DNA of 64,000 bases from Paenalcaligenes hermetiae (GTDB lineage: Bacteria; Pseudomonadota; Gammaproteobacteria; Burkholderiales; Burkholderiaceae_B): NCBI RefSeq assembly GCF_039543645.1, contig NZ_BAABKD010000002.1, positions 124,001 to 188,000 of the forward strand, read 5' to 3'. The number at the start of each line of letters is the position of its first letter. Positions within the stretch are counted from its first letter, which is position 1. Both the position numbers and the translations under genes were made by a program. Positions 23,614-32,860 of the stretch are shown piece after piece. Below the pieces are notes generated by a model, which ran no database searches, had not been told where the DNA came from, and saw nothing but the letters and a program-made list of their open reading frames with translations.

Positions 23614-24501
23614 TTAATTTGCAGCGCCTGGTGCCCCGATATTTTTCCAGTAGCGGAAAAACTCCGACTCAGGACTAATTACCAGAGTATCGTTTTGTGA
23701 GCTAAATGCATGGCGGTAAGCTTCTAGGCTACGATAAAAACGATAAAACTCCGGGTTTTTAGAATAAGCTGCTGCATAAATATCGGCTGCCTCGGCTTCA
23801 CCCTGACCGCGAATGGCTTCAGCTTGAGCATAAGCATCTGCTAATAGCTCTTCACGCTCACGATCCGCTTCAGCACGGATACGTTCGCTTTCTGCCGCCC
23901 CTGTCGCGCGCAGACGGTTGGCCTCTTGTTTACGCTCAGCTTCCATGCGGCGATACACCGACTCGGAAATCTCTGGGGCAAAGTCAATACGACGTAAGCG
24001 TACATCAACGACTTCTACCCCTAGCGGTTTAGCACGGTTACGCACTGCCTCAAGTACCTCGCGCATAATCGCATCCCGTTGATCTGATACCACTTCTTTT
24101 ACAGTACGCACGTTAACCGAGGCGTTCAAGGCATCACGAATCTGTGCTTGTAAACGTTCAATCGCACCACGATCGGAGACACCAAACGTCACGTAAAACA
24201 GCCGTGGATCATCGATGCGCCACTTAACGTAAGAATCAATCAGCAGGTTTTTCTTTTCTGCCGTTTGAATACGCTCAGGATCTTTAGACTCAATCGTCTG
24301 TAGGCGCTTGTCTAAGAACACCACATTTTGAAAAGGTGGCGGCAATTTAAAATATAACCCCGGTTTAGTGATGGTTTCTTTCACCTCACCTAAAGCAAAC
24401 ACCAATGCGGCATCACGCTCTTTGACAATAAAAAGCGAGGACGACAACACCGCTAGCGCAATGGCCAATACGATCAGCGCAGGAAACAAACGTTGCATCA
24501 T
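23614..24501 (-). CDS. hflC: HflC, subunit of the HflKC complex (FtsH modulator)
   Basis: A 295-residue SPFH protein with an N-terminal membrane anchor (about residues 5-25) followed by VKERDAALVFALGEVK and the band-7 domain, then an Ala/Glu/Arg-rich coiled coil (about 185-245). HflC and HflK form a large cage around FtsH on the periplasmic face of the inner membrane and tune degradation of membrane proteins. The gene follows hflK by six bases and is closed by the hairpin at 23497-23535. Length matches the family. Confidence 0.94.
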   Translation of the reverse strand: MMQRLFPALIVLAIALAVLSSSLFIVKERDAALVFALGEVKETITKPGLYFKLPPPFQNVVFLDKRLQTIESKDPERIQTAEKKNLLIDSYVKWRIDDPRLFYVTFGVSDRGAIERLQAQIRDALNASVNVRTVKEVVSDQRDAIMREVLEAVRNRAKPLGVEVVDVRLRRIDFAPEISESVYRRMEAERKQEANRLRATGAAESERIRAEADREREELLADAYAQAEAIRGQGEAEAADIYAAAYSKNPEFYRFYRSLEAYRHAFSSQNDTLVISPESEFFRYWKNIGAPGAAN

Positions 24502-24507
24502 GACCTC

Positions 24508-25812
24508 CTAGCGGGAATATGGGGAATAAGGGTTGCTTAAATTACCCACGTCATTAGCATTAGGAATGCTAGTGGTTGCGGGCACACGTGGCGTTGTCGT
24601 GGCACTAGAAGACGTATTTGACGCCGCCGCAGAAGCGGCCGCATGAGCAGGCTGAGCACTGCTGGTCGCGTCTTTTGCCACCTGTTTAGCCATCTGATCT
24701 AAGGGTAAATACAACATATTATTGTTTTTGCTATCCACCATCACTTTGCTGGTGTTAGCGAGAATTTCCTCAAAGGTGCTGAGGTATAAACGATCACGCA
24801 TCACGCCAGGTGCCTTCACGTATTCCGCAACCACACTATTAAATCGTGCGCTATCACCTTTGGCATCACCAATCACCTTGGCTTTATATCCCTCGGCTTG
24901 TTGCAGCATACGCGCTACCTGACCGCGCGCCTCTGGCAAGACTTTATTAGCGTAAGCATTTCCTTCGTTAATTTGACGCTCACGATCCTGTCCTGCTTTT
25001 ACCGCATCGTCAAAAGCAGCTTGGACTTGCTCGGGGGGCTGTACGTTTTGGATCGCCACCGTGCTAATTTGCACCCCGGTTTTATAGCGGTCTAAAATGG
25101 TTTGAGCAAGCTGCTGGACTTCAGAGGCGACCTCGGTACGACCGGAGTAAAGCACGAAATCCATCGGTTTTTTACCTACGATCTCACGCATCGCGGTTTC
25201 TGCCGCCTGACGTACGGACTCGTCGGGATTATTCGTATTAAATAAATAATCAGGTGCTCCAGTCTGCAACAAACGATACTGCACCACAAACTGAACATCA
25301 ACAATGCTTTCGTCTGCGGTAAGCATTAAAGACTCTGAAAGCACTTTATTGCGGGAATTACCACGAAACCCGATTTCAAAGGTACGTAGCTGCGCAATAT
25401 TGACATTTTGATGGTCTTCAATCGGACTAGGCCAGCGCCATTGCAAACCAGGATTGAGCGTTTTGGTGTATTGACCAAAACGTGTGACAACAGCCACTTG
25501 CCCCTCTTGGACAATGACAAAACCCGTTGATAGCCAAAAGCCAATGACTAATATCAGCAACCCTAAAAAGAGCTTAGGTGAGCCTTTAGGAAGCTTAGCG
25601 GGCTGACGTCCACCAGAGGGTGGTGGATTTTGGTTACCACCCTTATTACCAAATATAGAGGACAAGCGTTTATTAAAATCACGCCATACCTCATCCAAAT
25701 CGGGCGGAGTCTGTTGATTGTCAGGACGGCGAGGCGGTTGCTGCTGATTACCACTATTTTGGTTGCCGTCACGTCCCCAACCGGGATCATTCAAATTATA
25801 AATTCTCGTCAT
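24508..25812 (-). CDS. hflK: HflK, subunit of the HflKC complex (FtsH modulator)
   Basis: A 434-residue SPFH protein starting MTRIYNLNDPGWGRDG. It has the Gly/Asn/Pro-rich cytoplasmic head typical of HflK (about 1-70), one membrane helix (about 77-98, LGLLILVIGFWLSTGFVI region), the band-7 domain and a coiled coil ending in an Ala/Ser/Thr-rich tail. I chose the ATG at 25812, which overlaps the hflX stop by 17 bases; an earlier in-frame start at 25869 would reach further into hflX. It acts with HflC on FtsH. Confidence 0.93.
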   Translation of the reverse strand: MTRIYNLNDPGWGRDGNQNSGNQQQPPRRPDNQQTPPDLDEVWRDFNKRLSSIFGNKGGNQNPPPSGGRQPAKLPKGSPKLFLGLLILVIGFWLSTGFVIVQEGQVAVVTRFGQYTKTLNPGLQWRWPSPIEDHQNVNIAQLRTFEIGFRGNSRNKVLSESLMLTADESIVDVQFVVQYRLLQTGAPDYLFNTNNPDESVRQAAETAMREIVGKKPMDFVLYSGRTEVASEVQQLAQTILDRYKTGVQISTVAIQNVQPPEQVQAAFDDAVKAGQDRERQINEGNAYANKVLPEARGQVARMLQQAEGYKAKVIGDAKGDSARFNSVVAEYVKAPGVMRDRLYLSTFEEILANTSKVMVDSKNNNMLYLPLDQMAKQVAKDATSSAQPAHAAASAAASNTSSSATTTPRVPATTSIPNANDVGNLSNPYSPYSR

Positions 25813-26893
25813 GGAACGTATTACTTTCCAGTATTTGACCTGACTCAACAATAGCTGTGCGCAAGTCATCTAAACCAGCTCTTTGCAGAGCGCTGACAAA
25901 AACTCGCGCTACATTACCCTCTTCGTCTCGTTCTAGACGAGGTGATAATCCAGCGGAGTCGATTTTGTTATACACCAATATGGTAGGAATATGATCCGCA
26001 CCAATATCAGCTAAAACCTTATTTACTTCGTGTACCTGTTCATCTTTTTGCGGGCTTGCCGCATCCACCACGTGTAAGAGCAAATCCGCATGAATGGTTT
26101 CCTCGAGCGTAGCACGGAAAGCCGCAATAAGCGTAGGAGGTAAGTCTCGAATAAAACCTACGGTATCCGAAATAACGACTTGACCAGCCCCTTCTATCCA
26201 AATACGTCGCGTTGTGGTGTCTAGCGTAGCAAAAAGCTGATCTGCTGCATATGCTCCAGCACGCGTTAACGCATTAAACAAAGTGGATTTACCCGCGTTG
26301 GTATATCCAACCAGTGAAACATTTAATGTGCTGCTGCGCAAACGCGCACGCCGCTGCGTTTGCCGCTGACGATTGAGTTTGTCTAAGCGCTCTCGTAGCT
26401 TTTTGACTTTTACGCCAATCATACGGCGATCCAGTTCAAGCTGAGACTCACCCGGACCTCGAATCCCAATCCCACCCTGCTGACGCTCCAAATGTGTCCA
26501 CATCCGAGTCAACCGTGTGGACAAATGCTGTAACTGTGCTAGCTCTACTTGTAGCTTACCCTCGTGGCTTTTAGCCCGTAATGCAAAAATATCTAAGATC
26601 AAAAGCACCCGATCCACAACCCGACGTTTAAACTCGCGTTCGAGGTTACGCTGCTGGGCTGGGCTAAGCGCCTGATCAAATAAGATGATTTCCACATCAT
26701 GATGATCTGCAAGTAGAACGGCTTCTTGAAGCTTGCCCTTACCGATAAACAAAGCCGGATCTGGTCGATCACGCTTTACCACCACAGTATCCATGATCTG
26801 TGCTCCAGCACCCTGGGCCAGCATCTGGAACTCTTCGGCATGGGCCTCGTAATCTAGGCTCCCCATGTTAACGCTGATAATTAACGCACGCAT
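25796..26893 (-). CDS. hflX: GTPase HflX
   Basis: A 365-residue ribosome-associated GTPase. The N-terminal HflX domain contains ALFIGKGKLQE and IILFDQALSPAQQRNLE; a coiled-coil linker precedes the G domain with G1 GYTNAGKS (about 196-203), G2 in TLDTTTRR, G3 DTVGF and G4 NKID. HflX splits stalled or heat-damaged 70S ribosomes. I chose the ATG at 26893, with AGGGG eight bases upstream; an in-frame start at 26938 lacks a site. It lies between hfq and hflK as in most proteobacteria. Confidence 0.95.
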   Translation of the reverse strand: MRALIISVNMGSLDYEAHAEEFQMLAQGAGAQIMDTVVVKRDRPDPALFIGKGKLQEAVLLADHHDVEIILFDQALSPAQQRNLEREFKRRVVDRVLLILDIFALRAKSHEGKLQVELAQLQHLSTRLTRMWTHLERQQGGIGIRGPGESQLELDRRMIGVKVKKLRERLDKLNRQRQTQRRARLRSSTLNVSLVGYTNAGKSTLFNALTRAGAYAADQLFATLDTTTRRIWIEGAGQVVISDTVGFIRDLPPTLIAAFRATLEETIHADLLLHVVDAASPQKDEQVHEVNKVLADIGADHIPTILVYNKIDSAGLSPRLERDEEGNVARVFVSALQRAGLDDLRTAIVESGQILESNTFHDENL

Positions 26894-26974
26894 GGGATAA
26901 CCCCTGTAAAAACAAATACCCGCCAGACACAAAAACATGCCTGAGCGGGGAAATTACACGAAGTCATGAAACGA

Positions 26975-27211
26975 TTATTCAGTGCCTTCGTCCGCTTTTA
27001 AATTAACAGGACGGGCTGGTACTACGGTGGAAATGGCATGTTTATAAACCATTTGCGTCACCGTGTTACGCAATAGCACAACGTACTGATCGAATGACTC
27101 GATTTGGCCTTGAAGTTTAATGCCGTTAACAAGGTAAATCGAAACAGGAATATGTTCCTTGCGTAGGGCGTTTAAAAATGGGTCTTGTAGTATTTGCCCT
27201 TTGTTACTCAT
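26975..27211 (-). CDS. hfq: RNA chaperone Hfq
   Basis: A 78-residue Sm-like protein. The Sm1 region (FLNALRKEHIPVSIYLVNG, IKLQGQIESFDQYVVLL) and the Sm2 signature YKHAISTVVPARPV are intact, so the hexamer with proximal and distal RNA faces is expected. The C-terminal tail is short and acidic (NLKADEGTE), as in other Alcaligenaceae. It pairs small RNAs with mRNAs and affects RNA decay. A 99-base gap with a small GGCATAT/ATATGCC hairpin separates it from hisC upstream. Confidence 0.97.
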   Translation of the reverse strand: MSNKGQILQDPFLNALRKEHIPVSIYLVNGIKLQGQIESFDQYVVLLRNTVTQMVYKHAISTVVPARPVNLKADEGTE

Positions 27212-27310
27212 TGGCTAAGCTCCAATTATGTTGTTATATAGGTGAGTTCACATCAATTTATTGTAAGGCATATTGAATATGCCCGCTACAAACCAATAAT
27301 AGGCTTGGTA

Positions 27311-28384
27311 TTACGCGTTAAGAATTTCACGCAATGCTGCTATTAGTTTAGCGCATTGTTCAGGCGTACCAACGGTAATACGCAAAAATTGTTCGATACG
27401 AGGCTGCTGAAAATGGCGTACTAAGATATGACGATCTCGTAAGCCCTGATGCAATTGCTGTGCTTCATGATCCGCATGTCGTGCAAAAACAAAGTTGGTT
27501 TTAGATGGCAAAACCTCAAAGCCCAACTGCTGTAAGTCTTTTGTCAGCTTATCGCGGCTCTGCATAATCGCAAAGCGTTTTTCATCAAAGTAGGCCTGAT
27601 CCTCTATGGCCGCTACGGCTCCAGCCTGAGCTAAAGTGTCTAGCGGATAAGAATTAAAGCTATCTTTAACCCGTTGCAATCCTGCAACAATTTCAGCAGA
27701 GGCCACCGCATACCCCACTCGCAGCCCGGCTAAAGCATACGATTTAGATAGCGTATGAATCACCACAATATTAGGATGCTGGGCAATCAAAGCCACAGCG
27801 GAGTCGGCCCCAAAATCCACATACGCCTCGTCCACCACCACAGCTGAGTCTGGGTTCGCCTGTGCAATATGTGCGATGTCATCTAATGCTAAAGCGATGC
27901 CCGTGGGTGCATTGGGATTAGCAAAAATAATCGCAGCGGGTGCGACCTCGCGCTCGCGGGTATAGTCCTCGACACGGATAGTGAAGTCCTCGGCGAGTGG
28001 AATCACCTCGGCCGGCACCTTAAAAAAAGCACAATAAGTCTTGTAAAAGCTATAGGTGATATCCGGCAAAAGCAACGGACGCCCTTCACGTAAGAACAAA
28101 GTATTAAAAACATGGGCTAAGACTTCGTCAGAGCCATTACCCAAAAACACTTGATCCGTTGCGACGTTATGCTTTTTTGCTATGGCGCTCAATAACGCCG
28201 AAGCCTCATAAGGAGGATACAAGCGTAAGTCGTCATTGTTTTTGGCCGCAATCGCGGCAAAAACGCGGGGAGACGGACCATACGCATGCTCATTGGTATT
28301 GAGCTTAAGTAGTTGCTGTTTAGGTTGCTCGCCCGGAACATACGGGACCAATTCATGAATATGATCGCTCCAAAAACGACTCAC
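27311..28384 (-). CDS. hisC: Histidinol-phosphate aminotransferase
   Basis: A 357-residue fold-type I PLP aminotransferase. Conserved features are LKLNTNEHAYGPSPRV, LGNGSDEVLAH, NPNAPTG, the aspartate of VVVDEAYVDF, and the Schiff-base lysine K214 in HTLSKSYALAGLRVGY. It converts imidazole-acetol phosphate to histidinol phosphate. The start codon is GTG, placed directly after the der stop codon, with AGGAG six bases upstream inside the end of der, so translation is closely coupled to der. Together with hisS and hisZ it gives this region three histidine-related genes. Activity on aromatic amino acids is known in the family. Confidence 0.92.
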   Translation of the reverse strand: MSRFWSDHIHELVPYVPGEQPKQQLLKLNTNEHAYGPSPRVFAAIAAKNNDDLRLYPPYEASALLSAIAKKHNVATDQVFLGNGSDEVLAHVFNTLFLREGRPLLLPDITYSFYKTYCAFFKVPAEVIPLAEDFTIRVEDYTREREVAPAAIIFANPNAPTGIALALDDIAHIAQANPDSAVVVDEAYVDFGADSAVALIAQHPNIVVIHTLSKSYALAGLRVGYAVASAEIVAGLQRVKDSFNSYPLDTLAQAGAVAAIEDQAYFDEKRFAIMQSRDKLTKDLQQLGFEVLPSKTNFVFARHADHEAQQLHQGLRDRHILVRHFQQPRIEQFLRITVGTPEQCAKLIAALREILNA

Positions 28385-29758
28385 TTATTTCTCCTGAACG
28401 TATGGGTTACGTGATGACTTTAGTTCCACGCGCAATGGCGTGCCCTCGAGATCAAAGGTCTCACGGATGCGCCCTTCTAAATAGCGCTTATAACTATCTG
28501 ATACGGCCTCTAAACCACTACCATGCACTACAACAATGGGCGGGTTCTGTCCACCTTGGTGCGCATAGCGTAGCTTAGGCCTAAAGATGCCTTTGCGAGG
28601 AGGCTGCTGCTGTTCTACGGCCTCATGAATCACTCGAGTTAGCTTAGGTGTGGAAAGACGGCGATAGGCCGCAGCATGCGCGCTTTTCACTGAACGCATA
28701 ACTTGGGCGATCCCTTGCCTATTTAAAGCAGAAATGGTGTGGACCTTAGCAAAGTCTAAAAAGCGTAATTTGCGCGCATACTCTCGCTTTGCCCATTCAC
28801 GCTTATAGCTATCCACATCGTCCCATTTATTGATCGCAACGACTACAGCACGACCTGACTCCACCACAAAGCCGGCAATACTCGCATCTTGATCCGAGAT
28901 TTCCATCGAGGCATCTAGCATAAGCAAAACAACGTTTGATGCTTCAATAGCCTGCAAGGTTTTAATGACTGAAAATTTCTCAATGGTCTCAAAGACACGG
29001 CCTTTTTTGCGTAGCCCTGCCGTGTCAATCAATGTGTAAGGTGTACCTTGATGCTCGAATTCGATTTCGATCGCATCCCGAGTGGTTCCAGGCATATCAA
29101 AAGCGATCACCCGCTCTTCACCCATCAACGCATTAATAAACGTAGACTTACCTACGTTAGGCCGCCCCACAATAGCCAGCTTAATACGATGCTGAGGCGC
29201 CTCATCCGTTGCATCTGCATCAAATTCGGGCTCTTCTGGCAGATTCGGCTCGGGAATATGCGACAAGGCCTGCTCGATTAAATCCCCCACCCCATCACCA
29301 TGAGACGCGGATATCAGGTAGGGCTCGCCTAAGCCAAGCTCGTGAAACTCAAAGCCTGCCGCGCCATAACGCATGCCCTCGGCCTTATTGACGGCAAGCA
29401 AAACCGGCTGACCGCTACGACGTAAAAGCTGAGCAATATCGTAATCGAGGCGATTGACGCCCTCTCTGGCATCCACCAAAAATATAATGACATCTGATTC
29501 GGCAATGGCTTGCTCAGTTTGGCGTGCCATCTCGCGCACAATACCATCTTTGACAACGGGCTCAAAGCCCCCTGTATCTACCACTAAATAGGGGCGAGAG
29601 CCAAGACGCCCCTCGCCATAATGACGATCACGGGTAAGACCAGGAAAGTCAGCAACTAGAGCCTGCCTAGAGCGCGTTAAACGATTAAACAACGTGGATT
29701 TACCAACGTTAGCACGCCCAACAATCGTAATTACCGGTTTAAAAGCAATGCTTTTCAA
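28385..29758 (-). CDS. der: Ribosome biogenesis GTPase Der (EngA)
   Basis: A 457-residue protein with two tandem G domains and a KH-like C-terminal domain, the unique Der architecture. First P-loop GRANVGKS (14-21) with DTGGF; second GRPNVGKS (about 198-205) with DTAGL and NKWD. Both are intact. It assists late maturation of the 50S subunit. The start overlaps the end of bamB by four bases, and hisC begins immediately after its stop. Confidence 0.96.
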   Translation of the reverse strand: MKSIAFKPVITIVGRANVGKSTLFNRLTRSRQALVADFPGLTRDRHYGEGRLGSRPYLVVDTGGFEPVVKDGIVREMARQTEQAIAESDVIIFLVDAREGVNRLDYDIAQLLRRSGQPVLLAVNKAEGMRYGAAGFEFHELGLGEPYLISASHGDGVGDLIEQALSHIPEPNLPEEPEFDADATDEAPQHRIKLAIVGRPNVGKSTFINALMGEERVIAFDMPGTTRDAIEIEFEHQGTPYTLIDTAGLRKKGRVFETIEKFSVIKTLQAIEASNVVLLMLDASMEISDQDASIAGFVVESGRAVVVAINKWDDVDSYKREWAKREYARKLRFLDFAKVHTISALNRQGIAQVMRSVKSAHAAAYRRLSTPKLTRVIHEAVEQQQPPRKGIFRPKLRYAHQGGQNPPIVVVHGSGLEAVSDSYKRYLEGRIRETFDLEGTPLRVELKSSRNPYVQEK

Positions 29759-30912
29759 TTGACACCAACCAATACTAAATGACCATTGCCCGTTTGTACG
29801 AGTACACCGTGTTCGGTGCCAACCAATGGCGAGACAATGGCTCCCGAGCCTACATGTAAACGTCCTTGCAAACGCCCATCTACCCGTGAGACAAAATGAA
29901 TATATCCTTGGAAATCCCCAAAGATGACCTGATCGCCTGCAACAGCGGGCCCAGACAGCTTACGATTACGCAGACCGTCCTGCGTCCACACAACCGTGCC
30001 ATCCCCTAAGCCAAAGGCGGAAATCTCATCACGCTGATTCGCCGCAAAAAGCATACGGCCGTCAGTAGCCATACCGGTTTTCGTGGAGTAGTCATGCTGC
30101 CAAACTGGGAAGCCACCCTGAGCGACATCAAAACAAACAATACGCCCTTGATAGGAAGCACCACACAATAATGGTCCGGCCGCCACAGGGCCACCAACCA
30201 CATCATTAATACGCTCTAAATCCGTGGCGCCACGCGATTGAGATACCACTCCCTCCCATTGCACCATACCGGTGTGGGCCTCGATGATCATCATGCGTCC
30301 ATTGGGCAAGCCTGCGATCAGCATTCCATCAAAAATTTCCATTTTGATGTTGGTTTTTAAGGCCAGTGCAGGACCCGGACGCTGCAGACTCCAGAGCAGC
30401 TCGCCATTACGCGCATCAAAGGCTTGAATACGATAGTCAGAACTACGCACAACGACGACCCCATCGCCTACGACAGGTGGCACATTCACTTCGCTACTGG
30501 CTTTGGTACGCCATAACTCGTTGCCTGCCATATCATAGGCTACAACCGAGCCATCACTGGCAGCCACCGCCACCACTCGAGCATCGGCTCCTACCCCTGC
30601 CGATAGATTTTTCGCTACTTGCGTGGACCAAAGTGTTTGCCCCGTGCTTAAGCGAATTTGAGCCAACTGCCCTGAAGGCGTGGCGGCATACACCACGTCG
30701 CCTACGCGCGCAGGAATAAAGCCAAAACCGGCCCCTTTACCAATAGAAGCAGACCAGCGCACATTAGCAGCAACTTGAGCCTCATAGTCCACCAAAGGAG
30801 CGGGCATAAATCGCGGATCTTTGGAAGAAAACATGGAGCAAGCACTGAGCGCAGCAAAACTAAGTGCAAGCACGGCAAGTTTAGCCGAGCGTTTATTCAG
30901 TATCACAGCCAT
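29755..30912 (-). CDS. bamB: Outer-membrane assembly lipoprotein BamB
   Basis: A 385-residue lipoprotein: a signal peptide with lipobox LSAC (Cys25) followed by a beta-propeller of PQQ-like repeats, recognisable by recurring elements such as GDVVYAATPSGQLAQIRLSTG, DGSVVAYDMAGNELWR and NGRMMIIEAHTGMVQWEG. BamB is part of the BAM machine that folds outer-membrane beta-barrels. Position between yfgM and der is conserved in proteobacteria. It is two bases after the YfgM-like gene and overlaps der by four bases. Confidence 0.94.
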   Translation of the reverse strand: MAVILNKRSAKLAVLALSFAALSACSMFSSKDPRFMPAPLVDYEAQVAANVRWSASIGKGAGFGFIPARVGDVVYAATPSGQLAQIRLSTGQTLWSTQVAKNLSAGVGADARVVAVAASDGSVVAYDMAGNELWRTKASSEVNVPPVVGDGVVVVRSSDYRIQAFDARNGELLWSLQRPGPALALKTNIKMEIFDGMLIAGLPNGRMMIIEAHTGMVQWEGVVSQSRGATDLERINDVVGGPVAAGPLLCGASYQGRIVCFDVAQGGFPVWQHDYSTKTGMATDGRMLFAANQRDEISAFGLGDGTVVWTQDGLRNRKLSGPAVAGDQVIFGDFQGYIHFVSRVDGRLQGRLHVGSGAIVSPLVGTEHGVLVQTGNGHLVLVGVN

Positions 30913-30914
30913 TT

Positions 30915-31550
30915 TTATTCCTTTCCAAGGGCATCGAGCTTGAGCTCGACGATTTGTACATAAGCCATCGAGCTCAGAGCCATTTTAGCCTGTTGCCATT
31001 CTGCCCGTGCTTGTTCAAGCTGACCTAAAGCATAGTACACATCACCACGACGGTCAGCATACACCCCCTTGTAAGCCTCACTGGGGTTTTGTAATTGCGC
31101 CAGCGCTTGCTCGTAATCCTTTTGCTCAAGGTAAAGACCAGCTAAGCGCAAGCGTGCCATGTCGACCATAGCGGTCTCGTGGCCATGATCAATGAGCCAT
31201 TGCAACTGCGCCTGAGCAGCCTGGACATCCCCCTGCTTTTGTAAAGCCTGCGCCGCGATTAAAATCGCACGACTCGTATAACCTGATTTTGCATAATCCT
31301 TACGGAGGACTTCACTTGCAGCTAAAACCCGTGTTTTAGCCTCTTCTCCGTCCTGACCCGCAGCAAGTTCTAAGGCTTCATAATAACCTAATGCCTTTGT
31401 CGCTTGATGCTGCTCATACCACTGGTATCCACGCCAGCCAATAACGGCTGCCGCAAACAAAAAAGCCAAAATAATGACTTTGGTGCCATTTCGGTCCCAC
31501 CAGTCTTTGATGGCGTCTAGCTTTTCCTGCTCTTCTATATCGTATGCCAT
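30915..31550 (-). CDS. yfgM: YfgM-family membrane-anchored TPR protein
   Basis: A 211-residue protein with a short cytoplasmic N-terminus (MAYDIEEQEKLDAIKDWWDRNG), one membrane helix (about 22-42) and a periplasmic domain of tetratricopeptide-like helices (about 55-205). YfgM is an ancillary SecYEG/PpiD-associated periplasmic chaperone. It is encoded between hisS and bamB, the standard place, with three- and two-base gaps. All family features are present. Confidence 0.9.
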   Translation of the reverse strand: MAYDIEEQEKLDAIKDWWDRNGTKVIILAFLFAAAVIGWRGYQWYEQHQATKALGYYEALELAAGQDGEEAKTRVLAASEVLRKDYAKSGYTSRAILIAAQALQKQGDVQAAQAQLQWLIDHGHETAMVDMARLRLAGLYLEQKDYEQALAQLQNPSEAYKGVYADRRGDVYYALGQLEQARAEWQQAKMALSSMAYVQIVELKLDALGKE

Positions 31551-31553
31551 GTG

Positions 31554-32837
31554 TTATACCTTTGTCTGAAGGTGTGCAGCCAATTGATCAAAGTCAATGC
31601 TCTCTTGGGGTTGGTCTTGGTCCGCCATACGTAGCCATTTCACACTGGCTTGACGCGCTTGTACCTCATTTTCCCCTAAAATGACAGCAACAACAGCCCC
31701 ACTGGCATCCGCCCGCCTAAATTGGGATTTAAAACCTGTCGAGCCCGCATGAACTAATACCCGCAACCCCACATCTCGCAACTGCTCGGCTAACCGCATC
31801 GCTTGACGCTGAGCCGCATCCCCTTGGTGCACCATGTATACTTGGCACTCTGGCACCGGTTCTGGTTCGGCATCTTGTAGCCAGAGATCAAGTAAGCGTT
31901 CCATACCAATCGCAAAACCCACGGCAGGAGCGGGTTTGCCACCAAGAATTTCCATCAGGCCATCATAACGACCGCCTCCACATACAGTACCTTGGGCACC
32001 AAGGCGATCTGTCACCCACTCAAAAACCGTTAGATTGTAATAGTCTAAGCCCCGTACCATACGGGGGTTAAGGGTATACACAATACCGGCATCGTCCAAA
32101 CGATCACAAACCCCTTGATAATGAGCGAGCGACTCTTCTCCTAGATAATCAAAAAGTTTAGGTGCATTATTTGCCATATCTTGCATGGCAGGATTTTTGG
32201 TATCTAATACTCGTAAGGGATTAGAATACATCCGGCGCTTAGCCTCGTCATCCATGACATCGGTATGCTGCTCCAAATAAGCAATCAAAGCTTCGCGATG
32301 AGCCAGACGCTCGTGGCTTTGGCCTAAAGAGTTGATTTCTAAGCGCACATCCTCTAAGCCCAGCTTTTTCCATAGCCGTGCCAACATAATAATTAGTTCT
32401 GCATCAATGTCTGGCCCAGGCAAGCCTAAGGCCTCGACGTCAATCTGATGAAACTGGCGATAACGCCCTCGTTGAGGACGCTCATGCCTAAAGACGGGGC
32501 CAATTGAATAAATACGATGCGGACGATCATACAGCATATTATGCTCAATACAGGCACGTACAATACCCGCTGTAAACTCTGGGCGCATGGTGAGCTTGTC
32601 ACCATTTAATGAGTCCGTAAAAGAATACATTTCCTTTTCGACGATATCGGTTACCTCGCCAATACCGCGCGCAAACAACTGCGTATATTCCAACACGGGT
32701 GTACGCATGTTCCGGTAGCCGTAGCTCGCTAACCAATCACGTACGATTTGTTCTAGCTTTTCCCATTGAGCGCTCTCACCTGGGAGAATGTCCTTCATGC
32801 CTGTTAAGCCACGAAGTTTTTGTACAGACTTCGACAT
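31554..32837 (-). CDS. hisS: Histidyl-tRNA synthetase
   Basis: A 427-residue class II synthetase. Motif 1 (GYRNMRTPVLEYTQLFARG), motif 2 (GPVFRHERPQRGRYRQFHQID, split at HERPQRGR), the histidine-A motif (VRGLDYYNLTVFEW), and motif 3 (AVGFAIGMERL) are all intact, followed by an alpha/beta anticodon-binding domain (about 330-427). It charges tRNA-His. It lies between ispG and yfgM with short gaps, in the conserved order. It is the full-length paralogue of HisZ encoded about 9 kb downstream on the same strand. Confidence 0.97.
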   Translation of the reverse strand: MSKSVQKLRGLTGMKDILPGESAQWEKLEQIVRDWLASYGYRNMRTPVLEYTQLFARGIGEVTDIVEKEMYSFTDSLNGDKLTMRPEFTAGIVRACIEHNMLYDRPHRIYSIGPVFRHERPQRGRYRQFHQIDVEALGLPGPDIDAELIIMLARLWKKLGLEDVRLEINSLGQSHERLAHREALIAYLEQHTDVMDDEAKRRMYSNPLRVLDTKNPAMQDMANNAPKLFDYLGEESLAHYQGVCDRLDDAGIVYTLNPRMVRGLDYYNLTVFEWVTDRLGAQGTVCGGGRYDGLMEILGGKPAPAVGFAIGMERLLDLWLQDAEPEPVPECQVYMVHQGDAAQRQAMRLAEQLRDVGLRVLVHAGSTGFKSQFRRADASGAVVAVILGENEVQARQASVKWLRMADQDQPQESIDFDQLAAHLQTKV

Positions 32838-32860
32838 AAAAACCTTCCGTAGGTCCGAAC

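Noticed and set aside
26894..26974. Terminator between hfq and hflX
   Set aside because: Only a five-pair GC stem with a long loop is present and the genes are usually co-transcribed.
27240..27290. Terminator between hisC and hfq
   Set aside because: The GGCATAT/ATATGCC hairpin has no T-run on the minus strand, so it is not called as a terminator.
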